From: Gonatopus flavifemur
Lineage: Eukaryota > Arthropoda > Insecta > Hymenoptera > Dryinidae
Direction: 5' to 3'
Assembly (NCBI GenBank): GCA_018340375.1
Contig: JAFFJZ010000085.1
Coordinates: 62,001-126,000, forward strand
Length of the DNA: 64,000 nucleotides
Part shown: one piece after another, positions 53,991 to 64,000 of the stretch
How the letters are laid out: each line of letters starts with the position of its first letter
Position numbering within the stretch: the stretch's first letter is position 1
Notes under the pieces: model-generated
What the model was told of the DNA's origin: nothing
What the model saw: the letters and a program-made list of their open reading frames with translations, nothing else
Databases searched by the model: none
Position numbers and translations under genes: made by a program

Positions 53991-54300
53991 GGTCTGGATA
54001 TGAGGAATCATCCGTCCTCTGACGTAAATCTTTGTTCCGAGAAAGTTCTGTTCGTTCATTATAAACTTGAGGTCAGATTCCGGAAACCAGAACGAACGCA
54101 CCACGTTCAATGATCCGCAAGCACATTTGATATGATGGAAACGAATATTATATTGATTTCAGGAATCATTCGGGGTCTGGTCACACAAATTCACAAACTT
54201 TCAATAGACTCCCTCCCAATGAAACTCCTCGCAAATCTTCCTCTAACCAAACCATGAATACTGCCGGTTTTTGACTTGTGAATTTGTGTATCCAGGCTCC

Positions 54301-54400
54301 AAGCCGTCGGCATTAGCATAACCCAATGTGCACCACGAGGAGGTTGCGCGATCAGACTTTGCACATCAAATGGCCCTGAAAAGGGCCGTTGATTGTCACA
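54301..54400 (+). repeat. Fragment of the Tc1-like inverted arm
   Basis: CAATGTGCACCACGAGGAGG and GGCCCTGAAAAGGGCCG match 50990-51055 in the same orientation. Confidence 0.7.
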
Positions 54401-54492
54401 TGTCTCTTAATTAACAAGTTTGCAACTACGCGTACATTACCTCACGGTTGTCCATTTGGCCACCATACCCTGTTTTGTTCATCGTTACCTTT

Positions 54493-56360
54493 TCAGTACC
54501 TTTTCATGAGCACTTCATTATCGGATCCTATCGAAAACCCATGTTTTTTCAGAATCTCAGGTACAGGTTGGGCATTCTCGAATCGTTTGTTGAGTTTCCG
54601 TCTTATCTTTCCGTGAAATACTTTATCATAGTACATGATGCTTATGGTTTCAAAATGACTCTTCGCCGAGCTGTAGAGTTTTTGGGGCGTCAATATAGCA
54701 TTTTGAGGTTTGGCAGTCAGACTCGCTCTGTATGCCCTCTTTTGAAAGTAGCACCGATCCCGTCACAAGCACCTTTACGATGAGCAGTCGCACTGTAATG
54801 CCATTCAGCGTCAATATTGAAATCTCCTTTGTGATGAACTAAATTCGCGATTTGAAATTCATTTTTGAAGTGCTGCTTTGCTCCGTGACTGGTATAAATG
54901 ATCTTATTCACTTTTTTCACATTGCGTTGAATTTCAGGAATTAACAAGGTCTGGATAGCATGAACAGCGGAAGTGTCGTGTTTTAAACTTCCAGATAAGA
55001 ATACATAACTCTTGTGCTTATTATCGCGCCCTTCCTCATAATAATAGATGGCAGGGAACACAGTGCATTGGTCGTTATTGAAATGGAATGCTTGTGAGGC
55101 ATCCTGGCAAACATATGCGTAGTTCTCAGAAAAATCAAACGTAACCAGTACTTCGCCATCGCGAAGATTGCGTTTCCGTTCTCGGATAAAAAGACTCTGT
55201 TGCTTAGAGATGAATGAATGAGGTTTGAGGACTGTCAGTTTTTCACACAATTCAAGTATAAAATCATCAATTTTCATTACTTCTGTTTGTTGAGTCGAAC
55301 GACCCGTTGCTGTCCAAACTGAATATTGAATATCTGTGATGAATGAATTCCCCAGTAGATTATGTAATTTCTCCGAGAACTGCGAAACTCCTGGACAGTC
55401 ATCACATGCGTCTAGATAACAATCAGCACGAGGTCTCTCACAAACAATTTCATTGAGGCAGTCTTTGTAATTAGTTAGTGGCTTTTGTGTATTCAACGTC
55501 AGCTTTTGAATATCAATTGCATCCAACATCAATTTCGGATTTTGATGTATTGTGCAAACACAAACTGAATGTGTTCCACAAGCCCCAGGGAGTATGCAAT
55601 TTTTTGGTCCCAGTTTAGCGAACGCGCTGAAGCAGATAATATGTTCTGGGTGAGACTGTTTGAATACGGTATAAAGTTCTTTCAAACCCATCAGTAAGAG
55701 ACGTTTCTGTTTCAGCATTCGCTCTCCATCAATTTTCACAGAAACATCTTTCGATGCAGGCATTATCCTGCTATTCATGTCACTCGTATAAAATCCATGT
55801 ACTGTTTCTAAAGTTGTTTGAGAGAGTTTTCTCGCCTCCCTTGCAATACTATCGGGTAAAATGCCAACTTTCATCTTCAATTCCTTTGATTTGTTGGCCA
55901 AATATCGCGTTGTAACAAATTCTTGGGCGATTTTCCTCGCACTCCAAGATGATGGGGCGATAGTTGAAATTTGTAATTTCAATGGATTGTTGGGTTCCAA
56001 GGTTGAAAATTTCTCCTTGAGCTCATCCAGCATTCCTTCCAGTTCAATTTTTCTGTTCGTGTGTGTATTGAGACCTTCGTGTGTCTCATTCTCCAATTGA
56101 ACATCCATTCTCATAGAACTCTCAATACTACAAACATTTTCACCGCTATCATTTGATTCATGAACCACATCGTCATCTTGTAATTTGTCCGATGAACCCT
56201 TTTTTATACATGCAGCACAAATCCTCGAATTCGCGCATGAGTCAGGAAATTGCTGTAACATAACCTCCGATATCTTTCGTGAATTCCTACCAACGTGCCC
56301 GGCAGTTTTGAACGGATTTGCACATCGCACAGTGGGCCAGATGACTGCACAAGCTGGCCT
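54493..56360 (-). pseudogene. Arthropod DNA-transposon transposase, copy 1
   Basis: The frame opens near 56360 (splice-like GTGCAG before it) and is read from CANPFKTAGHVGRNSRKISE. Cys-rich FPDSCANSRICAAC follows, then a coiled, hydrophilic stretch (residues 90-220) and CFSAFAKLGPKNCILPGACG, HSVCVCTIHQN, RADCYLDACDDCPG, ITDIQYSVWTATGRSTQQ, VLVTFDFSENYAYVCQDASQ (candidate catalytic Asp), YTSHGAKQHFKNEFQIANL and RKGACDGIGATFKR. A frameshift near 54720 separates a recognisable tail (ILTPQKLYSSAKSHFETISI, FENAQPVPEI) to 54493. In the YTSHGAKQ motif, Asp of the family is His; copy 2 keeps RDGAKQ. I know the pattern as a common arthropod multicopy family; its superfamily is uncertain. Confidence 0.78.
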
Positions 56361-57270
56361 AAAGCCGAGTACAGATTTTTTGAAAACAAGTTTATGGAGA
56401 TGAAGTATATAAGTTCAAGTGCACTTGGTGAACATATCAAGGGGATCCAAACATTAGTGTTCAATCGGTGGTAATTTGAAAATGAACAATTGCATATCAG
56501 AAGTGGATGGAGCTATGTTGACAATTTCTAAGTATTTCAATCCAGCTGAGAAAATTCATCACAATATGCATGGTTTCTTCATCTGATAACTTCAATACAA
56601 TCAGAAAAGGAACAGAACAAGGAGAACGATGTGTTACAAGGCATGGGTGCATGATTTTATGAATATTTGCTTGTAATTTTCATTTTGTCTACGCTATCAA
56701 GAGGTCGTTCCGCGACGTTCCGTGTTCGATTCACCCCAGACTAGGATTAATGTGGTACTATTGTTGTGTACTAGAAGTTCAATCGGCGCTTTTTCCGCGC
56801 TTCTTGCAGAAAACGTCCGATAAAGTATAAATATGTTGTGTAAGCCCCATTTACCGTGAAGTAGGTGACAAGAAAAAATCACAAAAATTAAAAATTGCAT
56901 CAGAACATTTTGCAACTTGTTACCCAGGGGCTTTCCGAAGTGACTCATTACGGATTTGGTAATTGAAATATACAATTCAAAATGGCGGGTCTAATATGCT
57001 GGACGGACATTTTTAAATCCATAGGATTCGCTCAACATTTTCGTCACTCGGAGATTTTGGAAGGTGCTGATTAGACACTTGGTATCAAGAAAACCAAATT
57101 CGGATTTGTAGATTCAATATGGCGCACAGTGAGTCATATCACTTTCGAAGCTGGCCAAAAGTCGATTTCGGAATTTCGTGAAAATAAGTATAGGGATAAG
57201 GTATATGAGTCCGATTACGTTCAATAGATATATTGAGTTCATTCAATAGTTATTATTCCATAGGTAGTGA

Positions 57271-57390
57271 TCAGTGCCGGATTAATGGTTATCGAGGCCC
57301 CTGGGCGCTTGAGCATATGAGGCCCCCCGAGGAGCTCGAGGCCCCTGGCCCAGGCCGATCTAGGCCTATACATCAATCCGGCACCTAAAA
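57271..57390. mobile_element. Short GC-rich MITE with GTGCCGGATT ends
   Basis: GTGCCGGATTAATGG at about 57273 and the inverted CATCAATCCGGCAC ending near 57387 enclose GGCCCC-rich sequence, unlike the flanks. Confidence 0.6.
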
Positions 57391-57609
57391 GCACCGCTGA
57401 AAGTACTTTCAGCCGCTTCAGGGCACCGGTACTCCTAAAAGTAGAGGATATGCATCTAAATTTTGGAATCTGGAAATCAATCACTCTAAGAACCTCCAAG
57501 TGGTGAATTTCAGGGGATTCTGATAGATGTTTGTTAACTTATAATTATGTGTGTAAATTTTCGACCACCATCCTTGATTCAAAATTTTCCTACCCCCAAT
57601 TAGTAATCA

Positions 57610-57880
57610 GCCGTCCTGAAAATCCCTGATTGGAGAGTTTCAAGGGAATTCGATCAATTTGGAATTTTCTATCCGCCATATCGCATACGACACCTTGAAT
57701 TTTCACAATTTGATTCCAGATTCGTGATCAGCGACCCCAAAAACCCCCGAGTGAAAAATTTCAAGGAAATTCGGGGTATTTTGAAATTTTTTTCACCATA
57801 TTGGATCCGCTATCTTGAATTCCCGAAATTTTATTCCAGATTCGTAACCAGCGACCCTAAAAACCCCTGTACACTGAGTT
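57610..57880 (-). repeat. 120-bp modules, inverted orientation
   Basis: Two to three modules (CCATATTGGATCCGCTATCTTG, AGATTCGTGATCAGCGACCC) in the opposite direction to those at 53430-53990. They precede the plus-strand transposase copy 2. Together the two copies are arranged tail to tail. Confidence 0.75.
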
Positions 57881-58194
57881 TCAAACGATTCTGCCGAAAA
57901 TTTGGATTTTGGCCAGTTTTTAGTGTGATCTGGCCCACTGTGCAACGGTCCGTTCGAAGAATTCGCGGCATTGTGTATTAGATGACCAGATGAATCAGAT
58001 GAAAATATGTGAACTCCTAGTACGATTTTATAAGTTGAAACACAAAAACTTTGATGTTTAAACGTCGCGAACATTCATAAAGTAACAATGTAAAACGATA
58101 AATAACAGGAGATGAGAAAAACAATTGACGTTACAATGAAACCACATGGAATTAGGTGCAGACATTACTGAACAATACACTGTCAGTTGATAAG

Positions 58195-58770
58195 AATCGA
58201 TTCCACGCATTTATTCGTTTATTTTCAGCTGATTTATTCGACATTCTAATATACGAAGCCGCGAACTCTCCGAAAGAGCCAATGATTTATCCACTCAAAA
58301 CAGCCGCACACAATGGTAGAAATTCGCGAAAGATATCGGAGGTTGAGTTACAGGAATTTCCTGACTTATACGCGAATTCCAGAATTTAAGCTGCATGTAT
58401 GGAGGAAGGTTCATCGTACAAATTACGAGATGACAAGGTGGTTGATGAATTGAATGATAGAGGTGGAAATATTGAAAGTATTGAGAGTTCGATTGTCCAG
58501 GAGTTCCGCAGTTCTCGGAGAAATTACATGATCTACTGGAGAATCCATTGATCACAGGTATTCAATATTCAGTTTGGACGTTACGTATTCTGATCAGAAA
58601 GTCTAAAACACAACACCTCTGCTGTTTATGCTATTCAGACTTTGTTAATTCCTCAAATTCAACGGAATGTGGAAAGAATGAATGGGATTATCCGTACCAG
58701 AGACGGAGCGAAGCAGCACTTCAAAAATAAATTCCAGGATGAGTATGATCAGGCCTCAGATAATTCTTGA
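58195..58770 (+). pseudogene. Internally deleted transposase, copy 2
   Basis: Plus-strand homologue of 54493-56360. KTAAHNGRNSRKISEVELQE and EFPDLYANSRI align with its N-terminus, then a TAA replaces the Cys codon. After about 250 missing residues the region CPGVPQFSEKLHDLLENP and IQYSVWT follows. After a second gap comes AIQTLLIPQIQRN and TRDGAKQHFKNKFQ. The frames differ between pieces. It keeps the Asp that copy 1 has lost. Non-functional. Confidence 0.75.
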
Positions 58771-58793
58771 AATCAATATAATATTTGATCCCA

Positions 58794-59546
58794 TCATATT
58801 GAAAGTGCTTGCGGATCATTGAACGTGGTGCATTCGTTATGGTTCCCGGAATCTGACCTCAGGTTCATAATGAACGACCAGAACTCACAGTCGATCCAGT
58901 CGATCATGTCTGAGTATTCTTGTGCATTGAAGTTTATTTTTGGTGGCACGAATTTTCGTATGGTTTTCCTTCTTGCATCTACTTGCCTTGCCTTCAGAAT
59001 TTTTCGAAGTCCGAGCTCTCTTATGTGTCTCTTGTCATCTTGCGTCATGGCTAACAGTAGGTGTTCAGGGTGGGCAAAAAAACCATTACGTTGGATCACA
59101 GGGTCAACAACATCGAGCAAACGTTTTGGCAAATACCTGGTAGATTGTATTGCTTGGTAAACAAGGCAAGTAGATGCAAGAAGGAAAACCATACGAAAAT
59201 TCGTGCCACCAAAAATAAACTTCAATGCACAAGAATACTCAGACATGATCGACTGGATCGGCTGTGAGTTATCTTCTCCCCCATTGTTGGCAGAAATTAG
59301 TGACGAGGAGATTAAATCATACATCGTAAGTGATTCAATCCCTGACTGGAACATAACTTTCAAGGAATTCCCAGTACACACGCAGGCTGTTGAACGCTGT
59401 GTAAAACTCGTCACGGAAGCCTCAAGGAAGGTCTGTGGAGCTGAATCTCGAGACGGATTCATAAGAACCACTCTACTGTCCAGATCATCTATGCCTAACT
59501 TCACCAGCAAATCAGATTTCAAAGTCCCTTCAGCTACAAAATAGAA
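58794..59546. pseudogene. Rearranged hAT-like transposase, copy 2
   Basis: Homologous to the C-terminal third of 44522-46681 but split between strands. 58889-59165 codes on the minus strand for VVDPVIQRNGFFAHPEHLLL through KFVPPKINFNAQEYSDMID. 59161-59546 codes on the plus strand for PPKINFNAQEYSDMIDWIG, LLAEISDEEI and HTQAVERCVKLVTEAS to a TAG. The shared ~100 bp is therefore an inverted duplication (58889-58988 and 59161-59262). It keeps the Trp replaced by a stop in copy 1. Confidence 0.8.
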
Positions 59547-60234
59547 AAGAGTGCCAATGAACAGATTCAACTAACATTCACTATTTTTTCAGAACTCTGT
59601 TTTTTGTCAAAGTCATCTATATTTATTCTTACAAGTACACAGTGACTTTATTAATTAAGCTTTCCAAATATAAAACAAGTCAAAAAGAACCATACCCGTT
59701 GTTACTGCTATTATCATGTCATAAGCCTACCTATCCTATTTAGGCACAGTTTGTCTGTGGCATTGGGGTCATTGTGCGACCGGAAGTCCTTGATTTAATC
59801 ACTAATTAATAAAATAATGTATTCGTACATTCTAAAATAAAAATACCTGAGCTGTCACGTTAAAATAAAAGTAAATTAAAGACTCACAAAAATACATGAA
59901 AATGTGAAATTTTCAATATTTTGGCAGATTTTGGGGCTCATGTGCGACCGAAAGATATCAGCTGATCCAAACCAAATGAGAACCCAATGTTCTTAGGCCC
60001 TAGTCGAAAACGTTTCAAAATATTACATCACAAAAACAGCTAGAATGAAAAATTCCAAAAATAATCGCTATAATGACGTTTTTCCATATTTTGTAAAATT
60101 TCAGGGCCTGTGCGCGACCGGAAGATCTCAACCGATTTTAATTATTTTTTTTTTCATTTTTTTGTCTTCTTAATTCGCAACTTTTCCGCACTAGTACAAC
60201 TTCGAAGAAAAAAAAAAGGTTTTTTCGGCCCACC
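59547..60234 (+). mobile_element. 3' region and terminal repeat of hAT-like copy 2
   Basis: AT-rich, with three diverged repeats of GTGCGACCGGAAG(T/A). 60170-60234 matches the terminal repeat of the 43746 element when inverted (TAGGGTGGGCCG, AGTGCGGAAAAGTTGC). The other terminus was not found. Confidence 0.6.
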
Positions 60235-60239
60235 CTAAT

Positions 60240-63200
60240 GGACATTGCTGGTGATGTGAAGATCGTTGTTTGTCGTTGTATGTCCTAGAATCCGTGACGA
60301 GGGAATGGCTCCTTTGAAAATTGGAGCTTTTCGTTGATATTTATGTGAGCCAGAAATGAGGAAATTGAGGATATAGATTCAAGCTTGGATCGAAGCAAGG
60401 GTTATGAATTATCTAGAGTATCCTGTTACCGGATATGAGCTGCACAAACCATATCAAGAGGCTTGTACATGCGGCATGTGGACGGGCTTGTGAGGCTTAT
60501 AAGGGAACGAGGGATTGTCCGAGGACTGACTTGTGGGGCCTTCAAAAGAAAGTTCAGGATAATTTGATGAAATAGCGATGAATGGCGATTTTTTAGTGGA
60601 ACGATAATGATGGGTACAGGAAATGATTTCTTCAATTAAAATCCAATTGTTTACGGATACTGTATTGGGTGTCAAAGACATTGACTGGACTTTGCGGTGC
60701 CTGATTTGAAGGAAACCTGAGGGTAGACAATCAAATTATCGGTTCACATTTATATGAGTCCAAGCCATCACATTAATCTGAGTTCTCCTGACGAATTGAA
60801 GGCTGATTCATAATGCGATGATGCATATAGCATCGAATTATGGGTGGTATCCGATGAATAGGGTACGAGTCGACAATAAGATAAGAATTGACACGGAATT
60901 GAACACATATCATACAAGGGCCGCGTAAGCCATATCAGAAGAGATGTATATGTGGCACAGGATCGGGTTTGTAGAGCCTATAAAAAAATGGTAAATTGGC
61001 AACAGCACTTGCTTGTGAGGCCTTACATGAAGAGATTCCTGAAAATCAGATGGAACATCGGTCAATGGCATTCTCTGAGTTTTATCAGAGGAGTGATACT
61101 GACGGGAAACTGATTCCTCAATCAACATACCACTCATTGCAGGTACTGTATTGGGTGTTGAGAACAGAATTGATATTCCAATCAGAGAGACCTGGATTCG
61201 ATTCAACATATGGGGGAGCTTGTATATTCAGTGTTGAAGATGTGATACGCTCCCGTACGTTTCCCTGGAATGTCATACGAATTCGGATTTTCGTGTATCA
61301 TTCCATTGACTGGACCTTGCGGTTCTTAGTTCACGCGAAAACGGGAGGGAATAATCCCGTCTACAAATGTGATGTCTTCCCGTTCGCTCCTTCATATTAT
61401 TCTGCTTACCAATCAAACACGCTTCTGGTCAATAACGCGGTGAGTGCACCGAGAACGATTGCCGAACGTTATCTGATCAGTCAAGTTCAATTCCGCGATA
61501 GGCCATCAGCCCACATGAGATGAACGTATACTGGATATAGGCTGCACAAACCATATCAGAGGACCATACATGTAGCACTTGATCAGGTTTGTGGAGCTTA
61601 TAAAAGAGAAGTGGTTTGGCAAAAGCGGTTACTTGTGAGGCCTTATACGGGAGGTCCCTGAAAATCTCATGAAACATCGGTGAATGGCATTCTCTGAATA
61701 GAAGAGGAATGATAGTGACGAAAACTGACTCCTCATTTAACATACCACTCATTACAGATACTTGTATGTATTGAATGTTGAAGGCAGAATTGAGACTCCA
61801 ATCTTAGAGACCAGAGGTCGACTCAACATCCAGGAAACCTTGCATATTCAGTGTTGAAAGACGTGATGTGACCCTGTAATTTCCCCTGTTATGTCGTACG
61901 CATTCGGATTTTTGTGTATCAATCCATTGACTGGATTCGGCGGGTCCCAATTTACATGAGAACAGGAGGAACTACTGCTGTTGACAGATGTGATTTCTTT
62001 CCGTTCGCTCCTTGATATTATTTTGCTTTCCACCGAACACGCTTCTGGTTGATAACACGGTGAATGCACCAAGAATAAGTGTGGAATGTTATCTGATGAT
62101 TCAGGTTCAACTCTGCAATAGGTTATCAGCCCACATGAGATCAACGTATACTGGATACAGGCTGCACAAACTATATCAGAGGGTTGTATATGTGGCACTT
62201 GATCAGGTTTGTGGAGCTCATAAAGAGAAGTGGTTTGGCATGAGCAGTTACTTGTGAGGTCTTATATGGGAGATTTGTGAGAATCTAATGGAACATCGGT
62301 AGATGGCATTCTCTGAGTAGAAAAGGAATGATACAGAAGGGAAACTGATTCCCCGATCAACATGCCACTCATTACAGGTCCTGTAGAGTGTTGAAAACAG
62401 AATTGATATTTCAATCACAGGAACCTGAGTTCGATTCAACATATGGGGGAGCTTGTATATTTAGTGTTTAGGATGTGATACGTTCCCGTACTTTCCCCTG
62501 AAATGTCATACGAATTCGGATTTTTGTGTATCATCCCATTGACTGGACTTTGCGGTTCTTGGTTCACGCGAAGACGGGAGGAACTGATCCCGTCTAAAAA
62601 TATGATGTCTCTCCGTTCGCGCCTTCATATTATTCTGTTTTTCCATCGAATACACTTCGGGTTGGTAACGCGTCGGATGCACATAGAATGATTGCCTAAG
62701 TGATCTGAGGATTCGAGTTTGATTCTGAGATGAGATATGAGGCCATATGTGATGAACGTATACTGAATATAGTCTGCACAAACCTTATCAGGGGGACCCT
62801 AGATGTGACATGTGATCGAGTCTGTAGAGCTTATAAAAGAATGGTCAATTGGCAAGGGCACTTACTTGTGGGGCCTTACATGGGAGGTTTCTGAAAATCT
62901 AATGAAACGTCGGCGGAAAGCATTCTCTGAGGAAGAGAAGAGTGATACTGTCGGGAAACTGATTCGTCAATCAACATACCACCCGTTACAGATACTGTAT
63001 CGAGTGTTGGAGGCAGAATTGTTGATTGAATCACAGAGCCTTAAATTCGATTCAACATCAAGAAAATCTCGTATATTCCGATTGGAAGGAGCCCCTGTAC
63101 TCTTCCTTCATTTGTCGTACGCATTCGGATTTTTGTGTATTAATCTATCGACTAAACTCTGCGGTTTTCAATTTACGAGAAAACAGGAGAAACTCATCCT

Positions 63201-64000
63201 GTTCACAAATGTGATTTCTTTCCGTTCGCTCCTCCATATCATTTTGTTCTCCAATCGAACACGTTCCTGGCTGATAACGCGGTGAATGCGCATACAACAA
63301 TCGCCGAATGTTTTCGGAGGATTCAAGTTTAATTCTGGGATGAGACATGTGTCCACATTTCAGCCAACACAGCGTGTTTTGCGATATCTTTCAGATGAGT
63401 TCAAGATGTCTTATGCAACACGAAATGAAATCGATAAGACGTCTAAGCCCCGTATCTAATTTCAAATTTATCTGCAAGACACCTCCTAGACGGGAGACAG
63501 GGTTCAGACATCTGGGAGACATCATTTCGTGGTGCATAAGAGATCTTCAACTTATCTGAAAGATATCGCGAGCCACGCTGCGTTTATTATGATGTGATGA
63601 CCGTATACTGGATATAGGCTGCACAAACCATATGAACAGGACCTGATATATAGCATGTGATCGAGTTTGTGGAGCTTATAAAAAAAAAGTTGAATTGGCA
63701 AGAGTACCCACTTGTGAGGCCTTACACGGGAGGTTCCTGGAAATCTAGTGGAACATCGGTCAATCGCATTCCCTCAGTGGGACAGAAATGATGATGACGG
63801 GGAACTGATACCTTCATCAACAAACAACTGATCACAGATACTATATTGAGTGTCCGAAGCAGGATTGAGTTTTCAATCACATAGACCTACATCCGATTCA
63901 ACATCTGGAAGAGCTTGTATATTGACTTGCGGAAGATTTGATCTTCTCCTGTACTTTTCCCTTATATGTCGTATGCATTCGGATTTTTGTGTATCAGTTT
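60240..64000 (+). repeat. Tandem satellite, ~616-bp unit
   Basis: The landmark CTTGTG(A/G)GGCCTTA recurs at 60530, 61012, 61633, 62251, 62865 and 63711. The spacings are 482, 621, 618, 614 and 846 bp; the first unit has an internal deletion and the last a MITE insertion. Other landmarks in each unit are GCTGCACAAACCATATCAG, GGAACATCGGT, TTCTCTGAGT, AACATACCACTCATTACAG, CATTCGGATTTTTGTGTATC and CGTTCGCTCCTTCATATTAT. Units are diverged, and ORFs across them (for example 60996-61523) are not conserved between units. It runs off the window. Confidence 0.88.
63362..63585. mobile_element. MITE inserted in the satellite
   Basis: ACAGCGTGTTTTGCGATATC, TTTCAGATGAGTT and TCTTATGCAACACGAAATGA are mirrored by TTTCGTGGTGCATAAGA, AACTTATCTGAAAGATATCG and CACGCTG. 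The insertion accounts for the long spacing between the last two satellite units. Confidence 0.75.

Noticed and set aside
60996..61523. 175-codon ORF in the satellite
   Set aside because: Other satellite units do not keep the frame open at the same place, so it is not conserved coding sequence.

Overview
This is eukaryotic nuclear DNA, almost certainly from an arthropod and probably an insect. It is AT-rich, has spliceosomal introns, and is packed with transposable elements of insect type: two kinds of mariner, hAT-like, CACTA-like and Tc1-like elements, APE-type LINEs, many palindromic MITEs, and DNA-transposon protein families known mainly from arthropods. The species cannot be named from the sequence. 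There is no operon, no CRISPR array and no convincing tRNA or rRNA gene.

The one probable host gene lies on the minus strand from 34117 to 20392. Seven exons can be joined with consensus splice sites, and the reading phase agrees at all six junctions. They give a basic, probably nuclear protein of about 450 residues that I do not recognise. Its introns hold most of the small elements between 20.5 and 33.9 kb. The last intron (about 7.6 kb) contains a tandem duplication of a 3.57-kb segment, each copy with a dead mariner inside a degenerate GATTCAGAG-type repeat.

Layout. 1-0.2 kb: start of a retroelement-like ORF, cut by the window edge. 1.6-3.5 kb: LINE reverse transcriptase broken only by nonsense codons. 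4.0-6.7 kb: large inverted-repeat element carrying a spliced ORF fragment. 7.6-8.9 kb: mariner with terminal repeats and TA duplication. 9.1-10.1 kb: near-perfect palindrome. 10.75-18.9 kb: nested elements, including a 14.7-18.5 kb DNA transposon with a decayed transposase. 20.4-34.1 kb: host gene. 34.8-38.1 kb: full-length RTE-like LINE with an 11-bp target duplication. 39.4-41.3 kb: long uninterrupted CACTA-like transposase. 43.1-50.3 kb: second copy of the same LINE, split by a hAT-like element (43.75-47.6 kb) whose transposase has a single premature stop. 50.6-53.2 kb: Tc1-like element with long inverted repeats. 53.4-58.8 kb: two copies of another arthropod transposase family with 120-bp subterminal repeats. 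58.8-60.2 kb: rearranged second copy of the hAT-like element. 60.2-64 kb: tandem satellite with a period near 616 bp.

Apart from the host gene, the coding sequences act for the mobility of their own elements, and nearly all are disabled. The points most worth following up are the unrecognised host gene, the inverted-repeat element carrying an ORF with its own intron, the hAT-like family with a cysteine-rich N-terminus, and the satellite.
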